DNA of 64,000 bases from Tethya wilhelma. Lineage: Eukaryota; Porifera; Demospongiae; Tethyida; Tethyidae. A program made the position numbers and the translations under genes. Where the stretch lies: contig CAXIPT010000008.1 of the NCBI GenBank assembly GCA_964030475.1, positions 3,720,568-3,784,567 on the forward strand. The letters run 5' to 3'. The notes under the pieces were generated by a model. The model worked only from the letters and a program-made list of their open reading frames with translations, did not search any database and was not told where the DNA came from. Of this stretch, positions 45,501-53,801 are shown piece after piece (position 1 is the first letter of the stretch; each line of letters starts with the position of its first letter).

Positions 45501-48500
45501 CAGTACTCTTGGTTGGAGCAAGAACTGAAGTCTGTTGATCGGAAGCTAACACCTTGGTTGGTTGTGAGCATGCACAGACCAATGTACACCATCGACAAGC
45601 TCTACTCTGATGGAATTATCTGCCAGCACTTGCGCAGTGAGCTAGAGGACCTCTTCTACTTGCATCATGTTGACTTGGTGCTCTCAGGTCACTNGGTCAA
45701 TGTAACTTTGTTTAATATCCGAGAAGAGTGTCAGTTTCGTTTCTACCTGAACGACTCTTACACAGAACTGGTTGCCAAGAGTCACACTGTGCAGTTCATT
45801 GGAGGGAGAGGAGCACCAATACATGGCCATCTTGCACTGACAGGAGAGCCTGATGAAATGAGGGTGATGTGGACCTCAGGAATAAAATCACCACCACCTA
45901 TGGTTCACTATGGACTTTGCAATGGGGAACTATCTTTCTCTGCCTCTGGTACATCAACAACGTACACTGCTGCTGATATGTGCAGTCCTCCTGCCAACCA
46001 ATCCACTTATTTCAAAGATCCTGGATATCTACACAATGTTCTCCTAACAGGACTTACGCCAAACACAATCTACTGTTATCAATTTGGTAACCAAGCCAGC
46101 AACCAATTTCGTACAGCATTGCCTGCAGGGCTAGACCACCCATACCAGTTCATAGTGTATGGGGATATGGATCTTACCAGAGCACCTGGAGCTGAGGCTA
46201 CCTGTGCTAATGTATACAAAGATGTACAAAGTAAGGACACAGCATTTGTTCTGCACGTTGGAGATCTTGGCTATGCTGTCGGATTTGCCTATCGCTGGGA
46301 TGAGTTCATGACATACATTGAACCCATTGCAACTCGAATACCATATATGATAGCCATTGGAAACCATGAGCAAAACACAATGGTTGGTGGTAGCAAGGAT
46401 CCCAGTGGTGTAACGGGCAATGGGTTTCATCCTTCCTGGGGGAATTATGGTCATGATTCAGGTGGAGAGTGTGGGGTGCCCGTCTATCATCGATTTCACA
46501 TGCCTGACAATGGAAACAAAGTGTGGTGGTACAGTTTTAAGTATGGAGTGGTTCATTTCATACAGATCAGTACTGAACACAACTTCACACGTGGATCGAA
46601 GCAATACTCTTGGTTGGAGCAAGAACTGAAGTCTGTTGATCGAAACCTAACACCTTGGTTGGTTGTAAGCATGCACAGACCAATGTACACCATCGACAAG
46701 TACTACTCTGATGGAATTATCTGCCAGCACTTGCGCAGTGAGCTAGAGGACCTCTTCTACTTGCATCAGGTTGACTTGGTGCTCTCAGGTCACTATCACT
46801 CTTATGAGCGGACTTGCAAGGTGTATCGCCAGCGATGTGTTGAAGATGGAATTGTTCACATGGTCATAGGAAGTGCAGGCTACCCAATCACCAAAACAGG
46901 AACAGTTGATGCAACATGGTCAAGGCACTTTGAGTATACTTATGGTTATGTTGGAATGCTAGTAGCCAGCAAGACAGCTCTTTATTGGGAGTTTGTGAGG
47001 AACAAGAATAGAGTTGTCGGTGACAGCTTCTGGTTGTACAAATGACCACCATGCAATCACTCAATTGGAAACATTTGATCACCACTTGCAAACAGAGGGT
47101 ACACTGGCAACTAATGATAGGAGTCTTCATAATAGCCCTTGGTATGCATCATTCATCCAATGATAGATTGGGATTTAAATGGCTATTATTAAATGCTTTA
47201 TTTTGTACTGTACTGAACAGCATAAAATTCATTCACAGGTGAACCATTGTTTTGTTGTTGTTGTTGTTGTATGAAACAAAAACTTGTACCATTGAATTTT
47301 TTTTTATCAACTTATACCATGACAATCAGCTACTCAACAAATTGCCCCCCACAGGTAATTCAAAATTAGCTAGCATTCACAGGACAAACACTCCCCCACC
47401 CCACGCACCCACCCAAACTCCTCCAACAAAATGTGCAAGTGGGACTTAAACCCTTTACCATTGTGATCAACAGATGCATTCGAAATCTACCTTGTCTCCG
47501 AGTTATCATGAGGAATAGTAACAGAGCATTCATAGCAAGAGGAATGTTCTCAATATCTGAAACGAAAACAAAAATGCAATAGCTGAGGATCAGTCTTTAA
47601 AAGCTATTATAGTCTGGTCTGCGAGACTAGTTATACGTACCACTTGTTAGCACTTTGAAACAGCTCACCGCTATTTTCGTGAATGTATCGTCACCCTTGA
47701 CTACCTCTGGCTCACAGACACACACATTATGTAGGACACTGCAACACAAGCTCAGTCTTCCACACAAATTACTACAATGTCATACATAAACAATGTGGAA
47801 AGAGAATCACAATCACGTCACTAGTAATGGGTAAGAATGGTATCATTCTATGCATGTACGCTCACCTTGAAGAGTTGTACAAAGGAAGGAGGGACAGCAT
47901 GTAGGACGAAATGCATTCAAGAAAGTTTCCTTTGAGTAGCAGTTTTCTTGGCTCATCATCAGCTGTCAAGTGACAGAGACCAGGTAGGAGGAATTTAAAC
48001 ATGTCCTTGTCATCATTGTGAGGTTCATTGCCTCTGCACTTGCTGTAAATCTTTACCAAAGAAGGCAACAAATGGTAGACTTTGTCAGACAGAGTCAAAC
48101 TGTCCTCTGCAAGCCAGGCACCCAAGACTCGCACAGAGGCCACTACTAAAGGCTCAAAGAAGACTGATTTGGAACAGTCATCAGAAGGAGTGACACCATC
48201 AGCAGCTGTGCTTGAGACTAGACCTTGGAGGAATTGAACTATGCAAGTAAATGCTTCACTGAGTGTCATGTGCAACTGAAGGAGATCTTCCTGGCTCAAC
48301 AAGGAGGCTACAGTGAAGAAAAAATTTATAATACCTCAATATTGTATATATAGCTGACATACGCTCTTGATGAGAAGATTCACAGAGCTCAGACTGCCTG
48401 GCAATGTACACCACAGAGTGTTCCATGACAACAAAACAGGAGCAGAGAGTGGAAGCAGCCTCCAAGACTTCAGACAACTCTTTATCCTCCATTGCAAGTC

Positions 48501-48510
48501 TAACTTCCTG

Positions 48511-48553
<43 letters not shown>

Positions 48554-50142
48554 CAATAAGGACACATCACAATAGATACTCAAACACCCAATTAAAATCA
48601 AGCAAATTAAAGTACCTACCACAGAGACCAAGTGTACTAACAGAGTAAAGAGCTTGGTGCTTGTCACCACAGCCCACTCAACACCCAGCAACTGACACAA
48701 CACAGCTGACAGATGGATGGCCTTGTTCCTGCGAGCTGGGTCCACTTTGCTCATCAAAATGTCTTTGAGACCCACTGCGATTTCACTCAGCCATTTGGCC
48801 TGAATTGATGATGAATCCGATACCTAGATGTGTCAAATACAGCTGGTTATGACTAGATGCCCTCAAATAACTACAAACAGCATTTGATCATACCAGTGCA
48901 TCTCCAGACAGAGACAATACCGAAATTAAAACATCACATAGTTGGAATTTTAGCTCATCCTGAAACCACAAATGTTTAGAATGAAAGAGACACCAAAAGG
49001 GACTCAAAATTAAATTATTGTACTGTAAGTGTACCTGGTTCACTTTGAATGTTTCTGTCAGTATCAGCATTGCAGCTGATGCACTAGCAGCAAAAGTTTC
49101 AATGGTTTGTGCATTGTTATTACCAAGAATATAAAGCAATAGATCTTTTGCAGCTTTTGAAACTGTTCAAATGGAAATGAAAGCAAGTAACGAAGCATAT
49201 TTTTAATCACCATGAATACTAACCATGGACTTGATTTATGTAAGCCTTGGCCAGTACTTCTAAAGTACCGCTCCTCAGTATGTGTTGGAGACCAGCATTT
49301 GATCCACTGAGAGCCTGAAGACACTGAAGAGCATCTTCTGAAATGGAAGAACCGCCTTCATCTTGTGGAGAAACATTAGCTGCAGCTCTGGGAAACCAAA
49401 ATTTTTAATATAGAGTGGGTAGAATTACGTCATCAAAACTGGAAGTGTTTGATAATGGAAATAGTTATTCTTGCCATACGGAAGTAAATGACATAATTAT
49501 TATAGCTGCCCATTTCTCCTCATCACTCCTGTATATTTGCCATACGGAAGTGACTCACTTGCACCCACTCTATATAATAATTCCCAGTGCCTATAAGTAA
49601 GACATCCATTGTCACAATCGTACCTTTGAAATAAAAATTCATTGAAGAGAGGTATCTTGGTGGTGATCTGTGGATGAAGTACCTGGAATTAGAATGTAAA
49701 TCTAGTATAGCATGTGCAACTGCAATAAGATTTATATTCAGATGACATACCATATCTTGGTCAGTACAGAAGCAAGCCAGGAGTGTTATTGCTATCTTAT
49801 GATAAGGATTTTCTGTGCAGCCTTCAGGAATAGCTTCTGAAGAAATTCATAATATAAATGAATTTGAAGATGCTTTGTAAATAGCATACTTGTAGAGAGT
49901 AGTCGATTGATGAAGGAAAACCCAACAGCATCAAACACCTTCTTACGGTCTTCAGGCTGTAGCTTATCAGACTGCACCATCTTAGATACCTATGCATAAA
50001 GAAGTACATTCATGGGCAGCCGGGCTAGCAGCTAGCTACTAAATAACAAAAATTGTGCACAACTTACTAGCAACATTGCAGCCATTTTTTCATTGTCAGT
50101 CTTTGCATTTTTTAACAGATTCAAACACTGAACCAAATCCAT
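36516..50142 (-). CDS. NCDN: Neurochondrin
   Basis: Neurochondrin is a cytosolic armadillo-like protein; in vertebrates it is tied to neurite outgrowth and CaMKII regulation. Exons (minus): 50068-50142, 49890-49989, 49751-49836, 49624-49682, 49224-49387, 49035-49162, 48894-48959, 48620-48823, 48363-48507, 47866-48307, 47641-47738, 47491-47556, 37042-37248, 36803-36913, 36516-36649. Phases agree at every junction and give 694 aa (human 729). Family signatures: KKVFDAVGFSFINRLLST, HPQITTKIPLFNEFL, EVRLAMEDKELSEVLEAA, SVRVLGAWLAED, LLPGLCHLTADDEPRKLLLK and, after the large intron, WEEISELWYLSIQ. Intron 12 is about 10.2 kb and contains several intronless genes on both strands; the other introns are short. 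The start is 148 bp from the TMBIM4 start on the other strand. Confidence 0.9.
37623..39437 (-). CDS. Type II membrane O-fucosyltransferase-like protein
   Basis: A complete intronless gene of 604 aa. A single membrane anchor at residues about 7-26 (FHTIIFVASLFIICIFITF) precedes a low-complexity stem to about residue 205. The conserved domain starts at 211 with GYVLAVNFYEQQTMASRNLF. Its C-terminal half has features of GT-B fucosyltransferases of the PF10250 type: AVMGRYEMT (compare HLRFE-type motifs), FLSVDIGKYGS and QVIVTQAKCILFVGGGAFQ followed by RHTLHLY. This suggests a Golgi enzyme that transfers fucose or a similar sugar; the donor and acceptor are unknown. It lies inside neurochondrin intron 12, on the same strand, and is divergent from the next paralog (start codons 306 bp apart). 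Confidence 0.8.
   Translation of the reverse strand: MFLNKLFHTIIFVASLFIICIFITFMNDTTHHLTQDEQSMMGSDLRLLGVGAYRHHHNMEMGEKPIDPHHKMLYSFGKVVSEVEEEVNPRHPKVRPEKNIKVINVRPNDTRDGNIPRRRNVVPSNSLHTVDSMVSRSSLSNKKSGNFELEQKNKVLSQPSRPGVPSNEKLSGSHSEEIGHKSHAISNTIRSLKQLNSDTSMDNRSGTKKKGYVLAVNFYEQQTMASRNLFQLQCWAKHLDLAVVKPFTKQSYMGTPLDDKLQASMLKFEDLFNLTDWTRRTERDHFSPLVEWSEFITQAPRDLVLVQFNYASVSVLKERQKKGESVVHPRVGDRYKSGCDSKWPSPSELAYLKSKGFRTTRSVCFNFYYGDQLSMEEFTSHLLGELSPQNVTIVLDMWRGLGSGQRILIKDVCTSMFPIQEYITPSNRLLKDAQSYIATYLNGEPFTAVMGRYEMTLLTIHKKVPVLPYCFKQTLLELEHLKYDKHLDNTFLSVDIGKYGSKKWRSKIDSELSMEFKRFFQGVYKEMSIPEWEFTFENITRLKDAGYIGLLQQVIVTQAKCILFVGGGAFQRHTLHLYNELHPNERERCVRVVKSCTSPSKFQL
39744..41351 (+). CDS. Type II membrane O-fucosyltransferase-like protein
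   Basis: An intronless paralog of 535 aa with a membrane segment at about residues 12-33 (FRILIAIVVLTTTATYFYLF). A Ser/Thr-rich stem leads to the conserved block at 129 (GYVLAESFWEQQTSGCRNL). The putative sugar-nucleotide region includes AIIARLEKS, TFLSIDIGKYGSHSF and KVIATKAECVIFIGGGSF. Cysteines in QCWAG, the RRVCINFEYKD block and the C-terminal IVKECT are shared with the other members and may form disulfides. The stem is shorter than in its neighbours. Function as a Golgi glycosyltransferase is inferred. Confidence 0.8.
   Translation: MHERRCSKLNSFRILIAIVVLTTTATYFYLFTIANNVKHEESTSLTGKREYSDPTLRAGDIITQWSIGPHLTSESSSSTTDHQTTRLKASIEDIHPTTQNNNHLKSKVVKHSSYDIDDTPLPRDGMSNGYVLAESFWEQQTSGCRNLQNLQCWAGKYGMNVVEPFVEHSVLHTPFVSMKPSALKFSDMFDLEFWNTESSKLGSSRLVPWNVFVQQAPRDLIVVHLNYYSAGSSKKNSRYSSKSRYLHECPSMKSWPNEKEAYTLTKLKFNIVRRVCINFEYKDFLSLEEFHNVIFGEYANKSVNVFFWQWRGLGPGRVLVKEGGCSNTGIQENMKVSKQVVRDAELYIRKYLSFSVYDSGQVSNAQMSTRNESGYIAIIARLEKSKKSFSKSEGIIPYCFEQLLSYHRSVSKASSLQRTFLSIDIGKYGSHSFRSTGDSSNLDTEFRKFFKKLYGSKQSISNWERTFEDVSHTTDKGYVALLQKVIATKAECVIFIGGGSFQKHALKLYQQSHKEENWCINIVKECTLDKNLPFS
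41794..43566 (+). CDS. Type II membrane O-fucosyltransferase-like protein
   Basis: An intronless paralog of 590 aa. I chose ATG 41794 (MGMVYAEIFK); an upstream TTG in frame is less likely. The anchor is IIFGILLVFILFLINFNLYYL, followed by a stem with an Asp-rich NNDDDDKE patch. The conserved domain includes GYAVVMKIYEQQTMASGNLL, AVIARFEMT (closest of the family to the HLRFE motif), VFLSFDAGKYGSHSF and QVIVTRAKCILFVGGGSFQ. It is tandem to the previous paralog (442 bp apart) in neurochondrin intron 12. Same caveats on substrate. Confidence 0.8.
   Translation: MGMVYAEIFKIIFGILLVFILFLINFNLYYLSAETYTDKAPSSQATFITSRLKERRGMSIDTLTDFNTPSLRTEIQTTNRHSDIEAPRPTNVVTPTRVLLRYTEERLYHTVSVDNNDDDDKELYQLPATVSMILGSDEQRIDETQQQLLEDKRITTTTALARSSSHSHSNRSVEQKGYAVVMKIYEQQTMASGNLLQLQCWASYLNIVILKPFMKDSSLLTPLDEEALSKTLKLDDVYDMADWDEHARNKGYAPLIEWDNFLQNAPRDVIIVQMKYPTLTYVKQVRSEGKPFPRVWDGNDKYKEGCKFKMIGKKASQFLMKHDFRIVHQACFNFVTGIELPMKKIHADIFGDYDASKVTVIIDEWRGLGENQRVLVEDEICIEQVPYREHTRPSSKVVSDAQVYANMYLSNGDYNTQQENGAGYIAVIARFEMTGLTRKINSQSDDRHAIIPHCLQQTLNYLDKLKQKSGLRNVFLSFDAGKYGSHSFAQKEYYGHYADLESFVGKVYNGGMNIHEWEKTFETVARTTDSGYIAKLQQVIVTRAKCILFVGGGSFQRHALHLYQQLHPDPTDQCIVVIEKCTSAYRPIQK
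44117..45693 (+). CDS. Membrane-anchored purple acid phosphatase, frameshifted and 3' truncated copy
   Basis: The metallophosphoesterase family is clear: an N-terminal anchor (IKRIILAVGVLFLISVTW), an Ig/fibronectin-like PAP N-domain (EVDSRKRYPKASLTVHPT, PWMGLYCPADSAPSSL, PPPMVHYGLCNG), then metal-site motifs YGDMD, GDLNY, GNHEQ and SMHRPMY. Overall it resembles the larger plant-type PAPs (PAP1/24/27-like), which act on phosphate esters or nucleotide sugars outside the cytosol. It is intronless. Near 45175 the sequence is 2 bases shorter than the neighbouring copy, shifting the frame right after GDLNYAG. The copy stops at the N at 45694 within the GH motif. Pseudogene, allele or consensus error cannot be told apart here. 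Confidence 0.8.
45695..47045 (+). CDS. Purple acid phosphatase, 5' truncated copy
   Basis: It begins after the N in the middle of the N-domain (VNVTLFNIREECQFRFYLN) and is open to the stop after DSFWLYK. All metal motifs are intact: YGDMD, GDLGYAVGF, GNHEQNT, SMHRPMY and GHYHSYERT. An 18-base deletion removes SSVKML relative to the preceding copy (NQASNQFRTALP). Joining the N-terminal part at 44117-44577 to this piece would make one enzyme of about 603 aa, so the locus may really hold one gene in two alleles, or two tandem genes. It lies in neurochondrin intron 12. Confidence 0.8.
49410..49574. mobile_element. MITE-like element, TIR family B, copy 3
   Basis: The left end is TATAGAGTGGGTAGAATTACG and the right end is GCACCCACTCTATA, with internal CTTGCCATACGGAAGT repeats. 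It is in reverse orientation relative to 7232-7401, in a neurochondrin intron, with TA at both borders. Confidence 0.8.
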
Positions 50143-50290
50143 TATTGAGGCTTGCAGCAATTTTTTTTTTCAGATGTCCCTCCAACGAGTGCTGCGCATT
50201 TATTGGAAATGTAAACCAATGACGTCATACCGATTGACTTTTGCCCAGTCAGCACTTTTTGTGAGGAACACAAGAAAAAGCAAAGCAAGG
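50143..50290. promoter_or_regulatory. Divergent NCDN/TMBIM4 promoter with CCAAT and CRE
   Basis: 148 bp between start codons. It contains ACCAATGACGTCATAC: a CCAAT box at 50216-50220 joined to a perfect CRE (TGACGTCA, 50220-50227). Confidence 0.6.
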
Positions 50291-51509
50291 ATGGATTTGG
50301 AGTCTGTGTTTGATGGTCCTCTGTCCACCTCCAGCGGTGGAAAGCCTGGGAAGGGTACTAGTGTAACAGTATGGCAAGCTGAGGTTGCTCTGAGACTGAG
50401 TGAGTTTCAGAAAATTTCTTTCAGCTCAGGAAAGCATGGGCAGTTGATTTATGAAATGAATTTTTGTTTTCCATGACTACAGGCTTTCTCCGCAAGGTTT
50501 ATGGGATCCTAACAACTCAACTGATCATTACTGTTATCATTGCTGCTGCTTGCATTTCAGTACCACAGCTAAAGGGATTTGTACAAAGCAGGTCAGTGCA
50601 AAGTGAAAGTTTCATTGACGGCAAAAATTTATTAGGGTATTATAGGAAAATTATGGTTCTCATTATGTATCTTTCATATATACAGCCCTGTTTTCAATTT
50701 TGCTCTGTTGATTGGTACTCTTGTGGTCCTTGTGGCACTCATCTTCAAGAAAGAGGATGCTCCTGCCAATTATATCTTACTCTTGACATTCGTGAGTCTG
50801 TTCAAACAAAAATCTTTCTGATTGTTTTCACTCTTTTCTCTAAATCTGGACAGACGATACTCGAAGGTCTCTCACTCGGTACCTTGGTGACCTATTATGA
50901 TGTGGATCTTGTCTTGAAGGCGTTTGTCATCACAGCTGCAGTGTTTGTTGCTCTGACTGCCTACACTATGCAGAGCAAATATGACTTCAGCTCATGGGGA
51001 GCAAGGTACAATACTGTACTGTATAAATTTGGGGAATATACTTTAACTTGTGTTTGTTTTTCTGACAGCTTGTTTTCCTTCCTTTGGATTCTCATTATTG
51101 GAGGAATAATACAGGTATTTACTTAGCCTCGCACCAGGCTCTCTCCTGCCTTTTTTTTTTCTGCAAGCAAATTATTGTTTAAATGTAAAAGGAGAGAGCC
51201 ATAGTAGTATCACTCACTACCTTTCATTGTATAGTGATGTTGGTATGCACAATAGCATCTATCCTGTATACCTCATGGCACTGGTGTGATTCTATTTCTT
51301 AGATGTTCTTTTGGAGTGAAGCATTTGAGTTTGTGCTCTCCATCGGTGGAGCGCTGGTGTTCTGTGGTTTCATCATCTTTGACACGCACCTCATCATGCA
51401 CAAGCTATCGCCAGAGGAGTACATCATGGCCTCCGTGAATCTCTACCTGGATTTCATCAACCTCTTCATCTATGTATTGCGCATCTTGCAAGCAGCTCGA
51501 AGAGACTGA
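50291..51509 (+). CDS. TMBIM4: Transmembrane BAX inhibitor motif protein 4 (Golgi anti-apoptotic protein)
   Basis: TMBIM4 is a multi-pass Golgi/ER membrane protein that modulates calcium stores and cell death. Exons: 50291-50399, 50483-50591, 50686-50791, 50854-51005, 51069-51114, 51303-51509; phases agree and give 242 aa (human 238). Matches include [73 protein letters not shown] then SPEEYIMA, and a C-terminal [16 protein letters not shown]. Seven hydrophobic segments are expected. The intron at 51115-51302 carries a repeat with inverted GGCTCTCTCC / GGAGAGAGCC arms. Confidence 0.95.
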
Positions 51510-51713
51510 TATCTATAGTTTGTGTGGACATCTTTATGTGACCACAACCCTTGTTATAAACAAACACCCATTGATTTTTCATTGCTGTCAACGTCAACAG
51601 AATAAGTAATCCCTAGAACAGTGAATTTGTGTTGTTGCTGATATCTGAGAACAATATTACTATATTATATTTGTGTGTGCGTATACACACCTATTGTAGT
51701 GTATAATCACTGT

Positions 51714-51989
51714 TTATTTCGAAGAGTTTTGCCACTTCTTCTTGAGATCGTTCCATGTTGCCCTGACATTGGGCACTCCTACCAAGTTCTGTTGAACATA
51801 TACCCCACCAACAGCACCAATGAGGAAACCAAGCAGCATGCCTTTGTTCAAGTTCCCAATGATCAGTCCAGCTGCAAAAGCTTTGATGACTCCTGGCTCA
51901 AGTACTGGTTTCAGCTGCACTGGTTGCTCTCCATTCTGAGCCAAGGGAGGGCCTCTGTCATCTCCTGGACCTCTACTGCTTTCAGCCAT
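51714..51989 (-). CDS. SLC35A4-microprotein-like small membrane protein
   Basis: A single-exon 91-aa protein starting MAESSRGPGD. The conserved part, PGVIKAFAAGLIIGNLNKG then MLLGFLIGAVGGVYVQQ and GVPNVRATWNDLKKKW, matches the layout of the conserved microprotein encoded upstream of SLC35A4 in vertebrates (FLKGFLAGYVVAKL, VLGFAVGT, GIYAAQ, VPNVEKTL), which is reported in the inner mitochondrial membrane. Two Gly-rich hydrophobic segments are visible. The reading frame extends further upstream, but the Met I chose begins the conserved-length product. No transporter ORF follows: TMBIM4 ends convergently 204 bp away. Confidence 0.7.
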   Translation of the reverse strand: MAESSRGPGDDRGPPLAQNGEQPVQLKPVLEPGVIKAFAAGLIIGNLNKGMLLGFLIGAVGGVYVQQNLVGVPNVRATWNDLKKKWQNSSK

Positions 51990-52144
51990 AGTCAAACTAT
52001 GTTGTCTGTCATGTGATTGACATGTGATCGTTAACTCTGCATCTGGAGCTCGATCGATGAATATGATCTGAGGGCTAATTATCACATTCCAGACTCGACT
52101 TGGCGTACACGTACACAAAGTTTCACGTTTGTGACAAATCGTAA

Positions 52145-52562
52145 ATGGATACTGCAGGTTTGTTGTCAATTATTGTAATCATAATCAGCATTTTTATGTA
52201 CACTAAGTATTACCCCTATCATCAATTTTCACGGCTCAGTTTTCCTGAGCTACTTCAAGTTGCGGCAAGATTCTTCAAATTCCCTCTCCAGAATATTCTA
52301 AATAGCTCAAGGGGGAGCATGTCCCCGACCCCCCTAGGCTGGCTTGTTTTTTTTCTTTTAGCTAAACTTGATTGCTGAATTAATTATAATTATGAACACT
52401 GTTGTTTGCTGGTAGCAAATCTGGAGACAGAAATTAAAGCTGGAGTTCAGAACTTCAATGATGCCTATAACAGTGGAGATTCCAAAGCTGTTTCGAGCCT
52501 CTACACCACATCTGACTGTAAAATAATGCCACCTGGTCAAGATGTTGCGTTTGGAAGAGATG
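52145..52562 (+). CDS. NTF2-like (DUF4440/SnoaL-type) protein, first two exons only
   Basis: Exon 1 is only 13 nt of coding sequence (ATGGATACTGCAG, 52145-52157). Exon 2 is 52416-52562, and the junction gives MDTAANLETEIKAGVQ then NFNDAYNSGDSKAVSSLYT and PPGQDVAFGRDG. This is the N-terminal half of an NTF2-like alpha-beta barrel of the DUF4440/CaMKII-association type. The donor GTATGA follows GGAAGAGATG. The remaining exons are not found before the inverted repeat and the N at 53389. It is head-to-head with the microprotein gene (155 bp between starts). Confidence 0.65.
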
Positions 52563-52782
52563 GTATGAATTCAATAGTTAGTGCATATTAAATAAAATTA
52601 ATAATATTCCCCACAACTTCGGCCACAAGTTCATTTCATTGTAATTCCTCACCTGGTTATGTGCACACTTGATTTTTTTTTTGTGATTTATCTTGAAGTA
52701 TGAATATATAGCATTCAGCTTTTGGTCCTTCCAGTAAACTGACATGCTACACTGCAGAGTTTGAAAAGATTGACTCTTAGTG

Positions 52783-53388
52783 CGATTTTGACAAAAATTA
52801 CCATTTTCCAATTTCACAAGTAAACCATATCATTTGAAAGCTCTCATCACTCTGACCACAATGGTGCCAGTCCCATTTCAATACGACCTTCCTAGACTGA
52901 GATAGGCTTGGTAATGTGTTGCTGGGTTCTTGGTTTCTCATCACGTATGATGGTTTTAGGTTCTTGGTTTCTCATTACTGCATGATGGTTTAGGTTCTCA
53001 ACACATTATCAAGAATATCTCAGCGTAGGAAGGTCGTATCGAGCTGGGATTGGTACCATTCTGATTTGCATGAAGAGATCTTTCCAATGATATATTTTGA
53101 TGCCAGATTTAAATTTTGATTAAAATCATCAAAAACCATGCATGGCCTTTGGTCAAGTGCGATTTTAACAAAAATTACCATTTTCCATTTTCACAAGTAA
53201 ACCATATCATTTTAAAGCTCTCATCACTCTGACCACAATGGTGCCAGTCCCATCTCAATACGACCTTCCTACACTGAGATATTCTTGATAATGTGTTGAG
53301 AACCTATACCATCATACAGTGATGAGAAACCAAGAACCTAAAACCATCATACGTGATGAGAAACCAAGAACCCAGCAACACATTACCA
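52783..53388. repeat. Composite repeat with long inverted arms and an internal direct repeat
   Basis: The arms at about 52914-53030 and 53268-53388 are inverted copies (TGGTAATGTGTTGCTGGG against CCCAGCAACACATTACCA; AGGAAGGTCGTAT against ATACGACCTTCCT). A block starting GCGATTTT and containing ACCATATCATTT..AAAGCTCTC is directly repeated (52783-52900, 53158-53268). The right arm ends at an N. It is related to the repeat at 1-790. Confidence 0.75.
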
Positions 53389-53389
53389 N

Positions 53390-53407
53390 TTATGGCTGTA
53401 CAAATGA
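53390..53407 (+). pseudogene. Last codons of another purple acid phosphatase gene
   Basis: Immediately after the N the sequence TTATGGCTGTACAAATGA encodes LWLYK and a stop, followed by CCACCAT. This matches the end of the phosphatase at 47045 (FWLYK, stop, CCACCAT), and downstream bases are also alignable (GGAGTCTT, GATTGGGAT-like). The rest of that gene is missing from the assembly. Confidence 0.6.
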
Positions 53408-53801
53408 CCACCATAATAACCAGCTTAGAGATTTATTGTACAAATGGCACACTGTTAACTATAACGACAGGAGTCTTTCACATAAAATTTAATATTTATT
53501 TAATTAATAATAGTCCTCACGATGTATATTTCCACAGCATCTTCATGCAATGATGGGTTGGGATAAGCTATATCAACAAGGCTGTCATTTCAATGACAGA
53601 TCTTTACCAAACTAGCTGTTTTGATCATATGTATATACATAGTGTGAATACAATTCCAGAACATGGTATACCGGTAAATGGGATGATGACATAACAAATA
53701 CAAACCTGCTATACTGGAATTTACTAGTACATCTACCACATGTACCAGTAGCTGTAATACTGTCATATGGCTTCTAGATCTGACTGGGTGTGTAGCTGAG
53801 T

